A stretch of 64,000 nt of DNA from Pseudoxanthomonas broegbernensis (GCF_014202435.1 NZ_JACHGU010000005.1:186001-250000); one strand, 5' to 3'; shown: positions 45,355-54,819, counted from the stretch's first letter. A program made the numbers and translations. The notes: generated by a model not told the origin, from the sequence alone.

Positions 45355-47283
45355 ATGTCCGGCCACAGCCAGTTCGCGCTGCTGACCCAGCGCCGCTTCC
45401 TGCCCTATTTCATCGTGCAGGCGCTGGGCGCCTTCAACGACAACGTCTACCGCCAGGCCATCATCGGCCTGCTGTTCTTCCTGGGCGTGAGCACGGCCGA
45501 GCGCTCGCTGTACGCGATCCTGGCCCCGGCGATCTTCATCGCGCCCTACTTCCTGTTCTCGGCCATCGCCGGGCAGGTGGCCGAGAAGCTGGAGAAGCAG
45601 CGGCTGATCGTGATCACCACCACGATGGAGATCGCGATCATGGCGCTGGCCGCGGTCGGCTTCCTGCTGCAGAACATGCCGCTGCTGCTGGTGGCGCTGT
45701 TCTGCACCGGCATGCAGTCCACCCTGTTCGGCCCGGTGAAGTACTCGGTGCTGCCGGCCATCCTCAAGCCGGAGGAACTGACCGGCGGCAACGGCCTGGT
45801 CGAGATGGGCACCTCGATCTCGATCCTGGGCGGGATGATCTTCGGCGGGCTGATCTTCCAGCTCGCCGGCGCGCACGGGCCGGTGGTGGCCGCCACCGCC
45901 ATCGTGCTGCTGGCGGTGACCGGCAACCGGGTGGCGCGGCGCATCCCGCGGGTGGACGCCGGCGCGCCGGGGCTGAAGGTCAACTTCAACCCGCTGCCCG
46001 AGTCGCTGGCGGTGCTGCGCATGGCGCGGCGCCAGCCGGCGGTGCGCAACGCGATCCTGGGCGTGTCCTGGTTCTGGTTCTTCGGCACCGTGCTGACCTC
46101 GCAACTGCCGGCATACGCCGAAGTGAACCTGGGCGGGGCGGCCGGCTCGGCGACGCTGTACATCTGCGCGCTGGCGCTGTTCTCCATCGGCACCGGCACC
46201 GGCTCGCTGCTGTGCGAGAAGCTGTCGGCGCGCACGGTGGAGATCGGCCTGGTGCCGCTGGGCGCGTTCGGCATGAGCGCGTTCCTGCTGGACCTGTACT
46301 TCGCCCGCCCCGGCCCGGCGCCGGTGGGCGGGCTGGGCGTGGCCGGCTTCCTCGCCCAGCCCGGCAGCGCGCGCATCGTGATCGACCTGCTGGGGATCGG
46401 CGTGTTCGCCGGCTTCTTCGTGGTGCCGCTGTTCGCCTTGATCCAGAGCCGCAGCCCGTCCTCGGAGATGTCGCGGGTGTTCGCCGCGCTCAACATCCAG
46501 AACTCCGGCTTCATCGTCCTGGCCGCGCTGGTGGCCCTGGCCGCCCAGCGCCTGGGCTGGACCTCGCCGCAGTTGTTCCTGGCCCTGGCCCTGGCCAACG
46601 TGGCGGTGGCCGCGTGGATCTTCGCCCTGGTGCCCGAGTTCCTGATGCGCTTCCTGAGCTGGCTGCTGGTGCGCACGCTGTACCGCATGCGCATCCGCGG
46701 GGTGGAGGCGCACGTGCCCGACGAGGGCGCAGCGCTGATCGTGTGCAACCACGTCAGCTACATGGACGCGCTGATCCTGGCCGCCGGCATCCCGCGGCCG
46801 GTGCGCTTCGTCATGTACTACCGGATCTTCGAGATCCCGGTGATGCGCTGGATCTTCCGCACCGCCAAGGCCATCCCCATCGCCGGCGCGCGCGAGGACC
46901 CGGCGCTGATGCAGCGCGCCTTCGACGCGATCGACGCGACCCTGGAGCAGGGCGGGCTGGTGTGCATCTTCCCCGAGGGCGCGCTGACCCGGGACGGGCA
47001 GATCGCCCCGTTCAAGTCGGGAGTGGAGAAGATCCTCGCGCGCGCGGCCGCCGCCGGCCGGCCGGTGCCGGTGGTGCCGATGGCCCTGCGCGGGATGTGG
47101 GCCAGCATGTGGAGCCGGCGCGGCGAGCGCGCGCAAAGCGGACGCCTGGGGCGCATGCGGGCGCCGCGCCGCTTCCGCGCGCGGGTGGAGGTCGCGGCGG
47201 CGGCGGCGCTGGCCGGCACGCCGCCGCCCACCGCCGCCGCGCTGGAGGCGCGGGTGCGCGAACTGCGCGGCGATGCCGCCTGA
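45355..47283 (+). CDS. LplT-like MFS transporter fused to a PlsC-type acyltransferase
   Basis: A 642-residue fusion. Residues 1 to about 425 are a 12-span MFS transporter with the LplT hallmark FNDNVYRQAIIGLLFF, which in E. coli flips lysophospholipids into the cytosolic leaflet. Residues about 440-640 are a PlsC/LPLAT acyltransferase with NHVSYMD (HX4D, near residue 466) and FPEGALTRDG. In E. coli the acyltransferase is fused to the acyl-ACP synthetase Aas and LplT is separate; here the transporter and acyltransferase are joined and the AMP-ligase part is absent, so acyl groups must come from another donor. Likely role: lysophospholipid repair. Confidence 0.92.
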   Translation: MSGHSQFALLTQRRFLPYFIVQALGAFNDNVYRQAIIGLLFFLGVSTAERSLYAILAPAIFIAPYFLFSAIAGQVAEKLEKQRLIVITTTMEIAIMALAAVGFLLQNMPLLLVALFCTGMQSTLFGPVKYSVLPAILKPEELTGGNGLVEMGTSISILGGMIFGGLIFQLAGAHGPVVAATAIVLLAVTGNRVARRIPRVDAGAPGLKVNFNPLPESLAVLRMARRQPAVRNAILGVSWFWFFGTVLTSQLPAYAEVNLGGAAGSATLYICALALFSIGTGTGSLLCEKLSARTVEIGLVPLGAFGMSAFLLDLYFARPGPAPVGGLGVAGFLAQPGSARIVIDLLGIGVFAGFFVVPLFALIQSRSPSSEMSRVFAALNIQNSGFIVLAALVALAAQRLGWTSPQLFLALALANVAVAAWIFALVPEFLMRFLSWLLVRTLYRMRIRGVEAHVPDEGAALIVCNHVSYMDALILAAGIPRPVRFVMYYRIFEIPVMRWIFRTAKAIPIAGAREDPALMQRAFDAIDATLEQGGLVCIFPEGALTRDGQIAPFKSGVEKILARAAAAGRPVPVVPMALRGMWASMWSRRGERAQSGRLGRMRAPRRFRARVEVAAAAALAGTPPPTAAALEARVRELRGDAA

Positions 47284-47337
47284 TCCGGCCGCCATGCGCC
47301 GCCCCGCCACGCTCTTTGCCGGCGCCGCCGCGTCGGT

Positions 47338-47343
47338 TAGGCT
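47338..47343 (+). promoter_or_regulatory. -10-like TAGGCT upstream of the CD225 operon
   Basis: TAGGCT about 33 nt before the first CD225 ATG; the leader contains GGGGGAAAG as a strong ribosome site. Confidence 0.4.
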
Positions 47344-47376
47344 TTGCCGCAGTTGCCCGAGGGGGAAAGCAACACC

Positions 47377-47670
47377 ATGAACACTCCACCGCCGGGCGGT
47401 TACGGCGAGTACGTGCCCAACAACCTGGTCTGGGCGATCCTGACCACGCTGTTCTGCTGCCTGCCGCTGGGCATCGTGTCGATCGTCCATGCCAGCCAGG
47501 TGGACGGCAAGCGTGCCGCCGGCGACATCGCCGGTGCGCGCCAGTCCGCGCGCAAGGCGGGCCAGTGGGCGCTGTGGTCGGCGCTGGCCGGCCCCCTCCT
47601 GATCGTCCTGTGGTTCTTCCTGTTCGGTGGCCTGGCCTTGCTGGGCGGCCTGTCCAGCGCGCTCCACTGA
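47377..47670 (+). CDS. CD225/dispanin family small membrane protein (first copy)
   Basis: A 97-residue protein with the CD225 layout: Pro/Gly-rich N-terminus, VPNNLVWAILTTLFCCLPLGIVSIVHASQVD (first span with the double Cys), a basic GDIAGARQSARKAGQW linker, and a second span. Bacterial members have no defined function; eukaryotic ones include interferon-induced IFITM proteins. It is followed 61 nt later by a second copy. Confidence 0.88.
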   Translation: MNTPPPGGYGEYVPNNLVWAILTTLFCCLPLGIVSIVHASQVDGKRAAGDIAGARQSARKAGQWALWSALAGPLLIVLWFFLFGGLALLGGLSSALH

Positions 47671-47731
47671 CCGCTCGACCGCTCCGCGACACATCCACCG
47701 CGTTTCCGACCATCCTTCAGGAGATCGTGCA

Positions 47732-48064
47732 ATGAGCTACGTCCCGCCGCCGCCCGCCGCCCCGCCGATGCACGAGCCGGTTCCCAACCACCTGGCCTGG
47801 GCGATCATCTCCACCGTGCTGGCGACCTGCCTGTGCTGCCCGCTGGGCCTGGTCGGCATCGTGGCCATCGTGTTCTCCAGCAAGGTCAACACCCTGCTCA
47901 ACCAGGGCGATATCGCCGGCGCGCGCCGCGCCTCGGCCAACGCCAAGATCTGGTGCTGGGTGGCCACCGCGCTGGCCATCGTCGGCGTGCTGTGGACCCT
48001 CTACTTCTTCTCCTCCGGCGGCATGGCCCAGTACCAGCAGTTGCTCGAGCAGATCGAGCAGTAA
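47732..48064 (+). CDS. CD225/dispanin family small membrane protein (second copy)
   Basis: A 110-residue paralogue of the preceding gene, with NHLAWAIISTVLATCLCCPLGLVGIVAIVFSSKV as the first span, GDIAGARRASANAKIW linker and a second span, then a Gln-rich tail. The adjacent copies share the GDIAGAR linker, pointing to a tandem duplication. Function unknown. Confidence 0.88.
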   Translation: MSYVPPPPAAPPMHEPVPNHLAWAIISTVLATCLCCPLGLVGIVAIVFSSKVNTLLNQGDIAGARRASANAKIWCWVATALAIVGVLWTLYFFSSGGMAQYQQLLEQIEQ

Positions 48065-48075
48065 GAACCGCCGGG

Positions 48076-48489
48076 ATGCCCATCTCGCGCCCGCTGCGGA
48101 TCGCGGCGCTGGCGTCGGCCGCGGTCGCGGCCGGCGCGGGGGTGTGGCTGTTGCGCACCTACGACCCGAACGCGGCGGGCAATCCCTTCCCGCCCTGCAT
48201 GTTCCGTGCGTTCACCGGCTGCTACTGCATCGGCTGCGGGCTGACCCGCGCGCTGCACGCGCTGGTCCACGGCGACCTGCCGGGCGCGCTGTCGATGAAC
48301 CCGCTGGCGGTGCTGCTGATGCCGTTGATGCCGCTGATGGTTGCCTGGTCCGGCGGCTGGCAGCCGCGCGCGTTGGCGCCGCTGATGCGATGGCTGATGG
48401 AGCCAAAGCTGTGGCTGGTGCTGCTGCCGGGGTATTGGATCGCCCGCAACCTGCCCTGGCATCCGTTCACCCTGCTGGCGCCGGGTTGA
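48076..48489 (+). CDS. DUF2752 family membrane protein
   Basis: A 137-residue membrane protein with the DUF2752 signature CMFRAFTGCYCIGCGLTRALHALVHGDLPGALSMNPL, which has conserved Cys and a Gly-Cys-Gly-Leu-Thr-Arg loop, and flanking spans. Genes of this family often follow CD225 genes, as here (11-nt gap), so the three small membrane proteins probably act together. No function is established. Confidence 0.88.
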   Translation: MPISRPLRIAALASAAVAAGAGVWLLRTYDPNAAGNPFPPCMFRAFTGCYCIGCGLTRALHALVHGDLPGALSMNPLAVLLMPLMPLMVAWSGGWQPRALAPLMRWLMEPKLWLVLLPGYWIARNLPWHPFTLLAPG

Positions 48490-48762
48490 AACCGAGGCAA
48501 AGCCCGCGCCGGGGGGCGGTCGGGTCGATGACGCGTGGCGACGCGGCCAGCCATGCGGCGCCTCCCGGCCTGCGCGGCGCGGATCGCCCGCCACCTGCCC
48601 GGGTACCGTTCACGCTGCTGGCACCGGGCCGAAAACCCGCCGGCAGCCAATCCGCCACGGGAACGGCCGGCCTGCGCATTTGCAGGCGCCGGGTATAGCT
48701 TGGGACCTCCGGCCGGCGTGCCGGACGCCAAGCGTCACGGCAAGAAGCGGGGCGCGAGCGCC

Positions 48763-49653
48763 TCAGCCCACCCAGCCGGCGATCACCAGCAGCGCCAGCA
48801 GCGCCAGCCACAGCAGCAGCATGCGCCAGACCAGGCTCATCGCGTCGCGCAGCTCGGGCAATTCGCCCGGCACCAGCGGATAGCCTTCGCGGCGGTAGTC
48901 GTCGGCCTCCTCGGCCAGTTCGCCGGACACTGCCGCCCGCGCGCAGCCTTCCAGGAAACCGTCGTGCGGCGGCCAGCGGTCGCCGCCCTGGGTGCGCCAG
49001 GCGCGGAATACCCGGTCGAAGTCCCCCGCCAGCGCCAGCGAAAAAGCCATCGCCTGCGCCACCGGCCATTCCAGCCATTGCAGCAGGCGCCGGGCGCCGG
49101 CCGCGTTTCGCTCCGGGAGCGGGCCGGCCGCGTCGACCGCCGCGCGCTCGCACAGGCGGTACAGCAGGGCGGCCGCCGGACCGAGCAGCAGGAACCAGAA
49201 CAGCGGGGCGAACCAGCGCCGCAACGCGCTGCGGAACACGGTGCCGACCACCGCCGGCCCTTCTTCCACGCGCTGCCCCGGGCCGGCGGCGAGGCGGTCC
49301 AGCCGTTCCCGGCGCGAGGCGGCATCGTCGGCGCCGAGCACCGCCTCCACGTCCACGTCCAGGTCGCGCGGCCCCCAGGCGTAGACCAGCATCACCACGC
49401 CGAACAGCAGGCCGGGCAGCCCCAGCAGCGGCGCGGCCAACAGCACTTGCAGCAGCAGCGCCAGCAGCACCGGCGGCAACAGCGCCAGCCACAGCCCGTG
49501 GCGGCCATGCCAGAAGCTGCCTTCCCCGCCCTGCGCACCCAGCCAGCCCAAGGCCTGGCGGTACCAGCGGAACTGCCGCAGCGCGGCGACCGGGGCGGGG
49601 GCGATGTGGCCCAGCACCAGCGCGGCGATGACGGCGACCAGGGTCGTGAACAT
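48763..49653 (-). CDS. ampE: AmpE-like inner-membrane protein (CobD/AmpE family)
   Basis: A 296-residue membrane protein. Conserved blocks include the N-terminal FTTLVAVIAALVLGHI span, a central YAWGPRDLDVDVEAVL region, NAAGARRLLQWLEWPVAQAMAFSLALAGDF and a C-terminal LVWRMLLLWLALLALLVIAG span. In enterobacteria AmpE is linked to AmpD in beta-lactamase induction signalling, but its action is unclear; AmpD is not adjacent here. A GGAGGG site precedes the ATG. The 273 nt downstream hold no recognisable feature. Confidence 0.85.
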   Translation of the reverse strand: MFTTLVAVIAALVLGHIAPAPVAALRQFRWYRQALGWLGAQGGEGSFWHGRHGLWLALLPPVLLALLLQVLLAAPLLGLPGLLFGVVMLVYAWGPRDLDVDVEAVLGADDAASRRERLDRLAAGPGQRVEEGPAVVGTVFRSALRRWFAPLFWFLLLGPAAALLYRLCERAAVDAAGPLPERNAAGARRLLQWLEWPVAQAMAFSLALAGDFDRVFRAWRTQGGDRWPPHDGFLEGCARAAVSGELAEEADDYRREGYPLVPGELPELRDAMSLVWRMLLLWLALLALLVIAGWVG

Positions 49654-49705
49654 GGAGCCCTCCCTCTCGACCCCCGATTCTAGCCACTGCTCCGTGCCCG
49701 GTACG

Positions 49706-50668
49706 CTAAGCCGGCGTGACCGATGCGTCCTCGCCCGCGTGCCAGCGCGCGATCAGGGCATGGGCGATGGAAATGGACGGCGCCAGCAGCGGGCCGTCGG
49801 CGGCCCGTTCGTCGCGCGCCAGCGCCTGGCCGACCTCTTCGCGGGTGAACCAGCGGGCCTCTTCCAGCTCGCCGCTCACGCGCGGCGGGTCCGCCTCGGC
49901 GAAGGCCTGGTAGCCCAGCATCAGCGCGCCGGGGAACGGCCACGGCTGCGCGCCCAGGTAGCGGCAGGCGCGCACGCGCACGCCGGTTTCCTCGTGCACC
50001 TCGCGGACCACGGCCTGCTCGGGCGATTCGCCCGGCTCGATGAACCCGGCCAGCACCGACCAGCGCCGCGGCGCCCAGCCCGCCTGGCGGCCCAGCAGCA
50101 GGCGCTCGCCGTCGCCCACGGCCATGATCACCGCCGGGTCCACGCGCGGGTAATGGTCGTTGCCGCATTGCGCGCAGTGGCCGACGAAGCCGGCCCGGCG
50201 GAACTGGACGCCGCCGCCGCACACGCCGCAGTAGCGGTTGCGCGCATGCCAGTACAGCATCCCGCGGGCATAGGCGAACGCGCCGGCCTCGGCCGCCGGC
50301 CAGAGCGCGGCGGCACGGCGCAGGTCGATCCATTGCCCGGCGGCCACGGCCGGCAGGGTGCCCGCCTCCAGGGCGAACCAGGCCTGCCCGCCGCCATCCA
50401 GGCCGAGGAACACGGCCGTGCCCGGGCCGCCGCCGACATCGGCCCCGCGCAGGAGCAAGGCGGCGCCCTGCGCGTCGGCGGCCAGGCGGCCCTGGGCATC
50501 GAGCACCAGCAGGCGCGCGTCCGGCCAGTGCCGGCGCAGGGCATCGGGGTCGTCGCGCAAGGGGTCGGCGCGGTCCAGCGGCGCGTCCTGGAAGGCGAAC
50601 CCGCCCAGCAGCGGCGGGCAGGGGAACGGGATGGCCGGAACGCTCACCGGTCGCCCCGCGCCGGTCAC
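49706..50668 (-). CDS. nudC: NudC, NADH/NAD-RNA diphosphatase
   Basis: A 320-residue Nudix enzyme that hydrolyses NADH and removes NAD caps from RNA. It has the zinc ribbon (CGVCGGG and CAQCGND), the Nudix box [23 protein letters not shown] and the NAD-specific [14 protein letters not shown] motif. The start at 50668 overlaps the erpA stop (ATGA); a GTG at 50647 would give a shorter N-terminus. Both fit the family. Confidence 0.93.
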   Translation of the reverse strand: MTGAGRPVSVPAIPFPCPPLLGGFAFQDAPLDRADPLRDDPDALRRHWPDARLLVLDAQGRLAADAQGAALLLRGADVGGGPGTAVFLGLDGGGQAWFALEAGTLPAVAAGQWIDLRRAAALWPAAEAGAFAYARGMLYWHARNRYCGVCGGGVQFRRAGFVGHCAQCGNDHYPRVDPAVIMAVGDGERLLLGRQAGWAPRRWSVLAGFIEPGESPEQAVVREVHEETGVRVRACRYLGAQPWPFPGALMLGYQAFAEADPPRVSGELEEARWFTREEVGQALARDERAADGPLLAPSISIAHALIARWHAGEDASVTPA

Positions 50669-51039
50669 ACGGTGAAGCTGCTGCCGCAGCCGCAGGTGGT
50701 CCTGGCGTTGGGGTTGCGGATCACGAACTGCGCGCCGCTCAGGCCCTCGCTGTAGTCGACCTCGGCCCCCATCAGGTACTGCAGGCTCAACGGGTCGACC
50801 AGCAGGGTCACCCCGTCGGTGTCCACGGCCATGTCGTCCTCGGCCTGGGTCTCGTCGAACTCGAAGCCGTACTGGAAGCCGGAGCAGCCGCCGCCCTGGA
50901 TGTAGACGCGCAGCTTGAGGTCGGCGTTGCCTTCCCCGGCGACCAGCTCGCGCACCTTGGCCGCGGCGGCGGGGCTGAACTGCAGCGGCCGGTCGAGCTG
51001 CTGGTAACTGGGAGCGGTGGGAAGCGGGATCATGCTCAT
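50665..51039 (-). CDS. erpA: ErpA, iron-sulfur cluster insertion protein
   Basis: A 124-residue A-type carrier. The three cluster-binding Cys are in the family positions, one in [12 protein letters not shown] and two in the C-terminal TTCGCGSSF. It delivers Fe-S clusters to apoenzymes. Upstream lies the bactofilin gene (25-nt gap) and downstream nudC (4-nt overlap), all on the minus strand. Confidence 0.95.
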   Translation of the reverse strand: MSMIPLPTAPSYQQLDRPLQFSPAAAAKVRELVAGEGNADLKLRVYIQGGGCSGFQYGFEFDETQAEDDMAVDTDGVTLLVDPLSLQYLMGAEVDYSEGLSGAQFVIRNPNARTTCGCGSSFTV

Positions 51040-51064
51040 GGGATGGGGGCGGGCCGTGCGCCTA

Positions 51065-51487
51065 TCAAGCCTTGGCCGCCGCGCCGGCGACGGCGTCCTC
51101 GGGGGCCGGCAGGGCGCGCGTCTGCGCCTGGGCGTGGACCAGCCGGCCGGTGAGCTGGGCGCCGGCGCTCATCTCCACCACCGCATAGTGGACGTTGCCC
51201 TGCACCCGTGCCCGCGGCGCCAGCTCGACCCGCTCGCCGGCGTGCACGTCGCCGGTCAGTTCGCCGTTGATCACCACCACCGGGGCATGGACCTCGCCCT
51301 CGATGAAGCCGTTCTCCGACAGGATCAGGGTGGCCGGCTTGCCGGCGACGGACTGCACCTTGCCCTGGATGCGACCTTCCACGTAGAGGCCGCCGCTGAA
51401 CTCCACGTCGCCGCGCACCACCACGTCCGGGCCGATCAAGGTGTCGATGGCGAACCCATCGCGCTGGGTGGACTTGCTCTTGAACAT
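51065..51487 (-). CDS. Bactofilin (polymer-forming cytoskeletal protein)
   Basis: A 140-residue protein with the bactofilin core as a short beta-helix of repeated hydrophobic turns ([56 protein letters not shown]). Bactofilins self-assemble into filaments and can recruit cell-wall enzymes. The tail is Ala-rich. The ATG at 51487 is preferred; an ATG five codons upstream (51502) overlaps the preceding gene's stop as ATGA. It is between a DUF6776 gene and erpA. Confidence 0.9.
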   Translation of the reverse strand: MFKSKSTQRDGFAIDTLIGPDVVVRGDVEFSGGLYVEGRIQGKVQSVAGKPATLILSENGFIEGEVHAPVVVINGELTGDVHAGERVELAPRARVQGNVHYAVVEMSAGAQLTGRLVHAQAQTRALPAPEDAVAGAAAKA

Positions 51488-51498
51488 GCTCGCCTGCC

Positions 51499-52218
51499 TC
51501 ATCCGCCCGTGGCGGGTTTCCATTCGAAGGTCTGTTCCACGTTCCCCCCGTTGCCGCGCAGGGAGACTCGCACATGTTGCGGGGTGAAGTCGCGCGGCAG
51601 CATCACGCTGCCGCCCAGTTCCTGGAAATAGCGGAAGGAATAGTCCTGCCCCGCCGCCTCCGGGCGCTGGTGCAGCTCGTTCCAGCCGATGCTGGCCAGC
51701 TTGCCGGCGCGCACGCCCTCCACCGAGAAGCGCAACTGGCCCTGGCTGATCGCGCCGCGGTTGAGGTTCTGGGTGAGCACGGCGCGGTAGCGCCAGGTGC
51801 CGGCCTCCTCGGGCGCGAACTCGATGGAGTGCACGTTCAGGCCCTTGCGCTGGGTGGTGGCGCCGACCAGGCGCTCGTAGAAGGCCACGTCGGCGCGCAG
51901 CGCGGCGATCTCCTCGTCGCGCTCGGCCAGCGAGGACTGCAGCTCGCCATTGGCCGCGCGGCTGATCTGGTCCGAGCGCTGCAGGGTGACCAGGCGCTGG
52001 TTCAGCTCGTCCAGCCGGGCCTGCTGCCGGGCCGCATCGCGCTCGGCCGCGCGCATCTGCGCCTGCACCTGGCCCAGGGCCGGCGCGGCCCGCCAGGTCG
52101 CCAGCCCCCACACCGCGGCCAGGCTCAGCAGCCAGGCCACGGCGATGGCGACGGACCGGCCGCGGCCGGGAACGGCGCGGCGCGGGACGATGCGGAAGCG
52201 GGAGGAGGAGTCGGTCAT
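51499..52218 (-). CDS. DUF6776 family membrane-anchored coiled-coil protein
   Basis: A 239-residue protein with a basic N-terminus, a membrane span (VAIAVAWLLSLAAVWGLATW, about residues 23-42), a coiled coil (about 50-110, heptad-like Leu/Ala/Glu/Arg), and a beta-rich C-terminal domain (LNVHSIEFAPEEAGTWRYRAVLTQ). The family is typical of gammaproteobacteria next to bactofilin genes. Function unknown; the bactofilin partnership points to cell-shape or envelope work. It is divergent from the DUF4126 gene, with -10-like TATACT (52245) and TATAGG on the opposite strand between them. Confidence 0.8.
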   Translation of the reverse strand: MTDSSSRFRIVPRRAVPGRGRSVAIAVAWLLSLAAVWGLATWRAAPALGQVQAQMRAAERDAARQQARLDELNQRLVTLQRSDQISRAANGELQSSLAERDEEIAALRADVAFYERLVGATTQRKGLNVHSIEFAPEEAGTWRYRAVLTQNLNRGAISQGQLRFSVEGVRAGKLASIGWNELHQRPEAAGQDYSFRYFQELGGSVMLPRDFTPQHVRVSLRGNGGNVEQTFEWKPATGG

Positions 52219-52334
52219 CGGCGGGGCGGCGAAGCGTTTCTGCCTATACTGCGGACCAGGCCGGGCCGGCTAGTGTAAACCGCCTCGCCGCCCCCCTTCC
52301 GCAGACCCTGCGCGGCTTCCCCGGAAATCCCGCC

Positions 52335-52925
52335 ATGACCGAAGCGCACCTGTTCGTGATCGGCCTGCTGCTGGCCTGGATGGCCGGCATCCGCGCCTAC
52401 CTGACCGTGTTCGGCGTCGGCCTGGCCGGCCTGCTGGGCTGGGTGGAACTGCCGCCGGCGCTGCAGGCCACCCAGTCGTGGTGGGTGCTGGGCACGTCCG
52501 GCGCACTGGCACTGGCCGAGTTCTTCGCCGACAAGATCCCGGGGGTGGACTCGGTCTGGGACCTGCTGCAGACCCTGGCCCGGATCCCGGCCGGTGCCTT
52601 CCTGGCCGCGGCCGCGCTGTCGCCGGACGGCAGCCTCGGCGCCGGCGCGCTGGCCGCCGGGGCCGGCGCGGCGCTGGCCAGCCATGCGCTCAAGAGCGGC
52701 GCGCGCGCGCTGCTCAACACCTCGCCCGAGCCCGCCAGCAACTGGGTCGCCTCGGTGGCCGAGGACACCGTGGTGGTGGGCGGCCTGGCCCTGGCCCTGG
52801 CCCATCCGTGGATCGCCCTGGTCCTGGTGGTGGGGTTCAGCGTGCTGGGCGCGCTGCTGGTGTGGTGGATCTGGCGCACCCTGGCCCGTGGCGTTCGCCG
52901 CCTGTTCGCTCCCCCGGCCGCCTGA
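52335..52925 (+). CDS. DUF4126 family membrane protein
   Basis: A 196-residue membrane protein with about five spans and the DUF4126 pattern: GIRAYLTVFGVGLAGLLGWVELPPALQ, FFADKIPGVDSVWDLLQTLARIPAGA and EDTVVVGGLALALAHPWIALVLVV. No function is known. It precedes the REC-GGDEF-EAL gene by 61 nt on the same strand. Confidence 0.85.
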   Translation: MTEAHLFVIGLLLAWMAGIRAYLTVFGVGLAGLLGWVELPPALQATQSWWVLGTSGALALAEFFADKIPGVDSVWDLLQTLARIPAGAFLAAAALSPDGSLGAGALAAGAGAALASHALKSGARALLNTSPEPASNWVASVAEDTVVVGGLALALAHPWIALVLVVGFSVLGALLVWWIWRTLARGVRRLFAPPAA

Positions 52926-52986
52926 TCGCGTAACTTGTCCGCATGAACGCACTTGGTCACATAATGCGCCCCTGCCCGGGGAAAGA

Positions 52987-54819
52987 ATGATGGTCGCAAG
53001 AGATTCCGCGCCGACGTCGGACGAACCGGCCGCGCGCCAGCGCGCGCGCGCAGAAGTACCGCCGCCGCACTACTGGCGGCGCTGGGTACCCGATGCCGAG
53101 GAGCAGGACGAGGCCGCCGTGCCCGAAGCCGCGGACACCGCGGCGGGCGCCGGGCCGGCCGCCGCCGACACCGAGGCCCCCTACCGCATCCTCATCGTCG
53201 AGGACGACCGCAGCCAGGCCCTGTTCGCGCAGAGCGTGCTGCACGGCGCCGGGATGCAGGCCCAGGTGCAGATGGAGTCGGCCGGCGTGCTCGAAGCCAT
53301 CGACCAGTTCCAGCCCGACCTGATCCTGATGGACCTGCACATGCCCGGCCTGGACGGCATGCGCCTGACCACGCTGATCCGCGAGCGGCCCGGCTTCCAG
53401 TTGCTGCCGATCGTGTTCCTGACCGGCGACCCCGACCCGGAACGCCAGTTCGAGGTGCTGGAAAGCGGCGCCGACGACTTCCTGACCAAGCCGGTACGGC
53501 CGCGCCACCTGATCGCCGCGGTGTCCAACCGCATCCAGCGCAGCCGCGCGCAACTGCGCCAGAGCGCGGCGGCGCCGGCGGCCATGCGCAGCAACCCGGA
53601 GACCGGGCTGGCCACCCGCGCCTGGCTGCTGCAGCAGCTCGACGATGCGCTGCAGGCCGACGCGCGCGGCGGCGTGTTCTTCATCGAGATCGCCGGCGCG
53701 CTGAGCCTGCGCGAGCACTACGGCTACGCCGCGTTCGAGCGGCTGATGGCCGAGGCCGGGCGCCGCCTGGCCCAGATCGCGGCCCCCGCGCCGCTGGCCC
53801 GCCTGAACGACAACAGCTTCCTGATTGTGTCGCGCGATGCCGACCCGGCCGGCCTGAAGGCCGTCGCCGCGGGCGTCCGCACCCGGCTGGCCATGGAGAA
53901 CTTCCTCATCCGCGACGACGAGCGCATCCAACTGCGCAGCGCGATCGGCTACGCGGCGCTGTCGCAGGGCTTCGAGGACGCCGGCTCGGCGCTGGAGGCC
54001 ACCGAGCGCAGCGCCCTGCAGGCCCGCCTGGAGAGCGACGGCGTGGCCGCCTACGTCCCGCCCAGCGACCACGAGGCGCAGGAGCGCCTGGCCCTGCTGG
54101 AGGGCCAGATCGAACTGGCCTACCAGCCGATCGTCTCGGTGGCCGGCAACGACCAGGCCCAGTACCAGGTGCTGATGCGCCTGCGCCAGCCCGACGGCAC
54201 CCTGCTGTCGGCCGGGCAGGTGATCCCGGCCGCCGAGGCCAGCGGCCGCATCGCCGACCTGGACCAGCAGGTCATGGAGCACGCGCTGAACCTGGTGGCC
54301 CAGCGCGCCGCGCAAGGCACGCCGCTGCGCCTGTTCGTGTCGCAGTCGCCGCGCACCCTGGCCCGCGAGGCCTTCGCCGACTGGCTGCTGCAGGCCATCG
54401 CCGAGCGCGGCATCGCCGGCACCAGCGTGGTGATCGACATCCGCCTGGCCGATGCGCTGATCCACAGCGTCACCCTGGGCGGGTTCTGCCACCGGCTGAT
54501 GCCGGCGGGCGTGCAGTTCTGCCTGGGCCAGTTCGAGCCGGGCGACGAGGCCGACGCGCTGCTGGGCCAGATGCCGCTGGGCTACGTGCGCATGGCCGGG
54601 CGCTTCGCCGGCGCGCACAACGACGGCGCCCTGCGCGACCAGTTGCGCACGGTGATCGAGCAGGCCCATCGCCAGGGCCTGCAGGTGATCGGCCAGCAGA
54701 TCGAGGACCCGCAAGCGGCCGCGGCCATGTGGGTGGCCGGCATCGACTTCGTCCAGGGCAACCTGGTCAGCTCGGTCGGCAGCGACCTGGACTTCGATTT
54801 CAAGAACGCGGTGCTGTAG
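52987..54819 (+). CDS. REC-GGDEF-EAL protein with degenerate GGDEF and EAL sites (probable c-di-GMP effector)
   Basis: A 610-residue protein. An acidic disordered N-terminus (1-70) is followed by a receiver domain (VEDD at about 75 and phospho-acceptor D116 in LILMDLHMPGLDG). The diguanylate-cyclase domain (about 200-350) has NDNSF in place of GGDEF, so no cyclase activity is expected. The EAL domain (about 365-605) has QVL (from Q394) where EAL is required, and other metal ligands appear lost. It therefore probably binds rather than turns over c-di-GMP, like FimX. The hybrid kinase gene starts 2 nt downstream and may phosphorylate the receiver. Start at 52987 has a GGGGAAAG site. Confidence 0.88.
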   Translation: MMVARDSAPTSDEPAARQRARAEVPPPHYWRRWVPDAEEQDEAAVPEAADTAAGAGPAAADTEAPYRILIVEDDRSQALFAQSVLHGAGMQAQVQMESAGVLEAIDQFQPDLILMDLHMPGLDGMRLTTLIRERPGFQLLPIVFLTGDPDPERQFEVLESGADDFLTKPVRPRHLIAAVSNRIQRSRAQLRQSAAAPAAMRSNPETGLATRAWLLQQLDDALQADARGGVFFIEIAGALSLREHYGYAAFERLMAEAGRRLAQIAAPAPLARLNDNSFLIVSRDADPAGLKAVAAGVRTRLAMENFLIRDDERIQLRSAIGYAALSQGFEDAGSALEATERSALQARLESDGVAAYVPPSDHEAQERLALLEGQIELAYQPIVSVAGNDQAQYQVLMRLRQPDGTLLSAGQVIPAAEASGRIADLDQQVMEHALNLVAQRAAQGTPLRLFVSQSPRTLAREAFADWLLQAIAERGIAGTSVVIDIRLADALIHSVTLGGFCHRLMPAGVQFCLGQFEPGDEADALLGQMPLGYVRMAGRFAGAHNDGALRDQLRTVIEQAHRQGLQVIGQQIEDPQAAAAMWVAGIDFVQGNLVSSVGSDLDFDFKNAVL

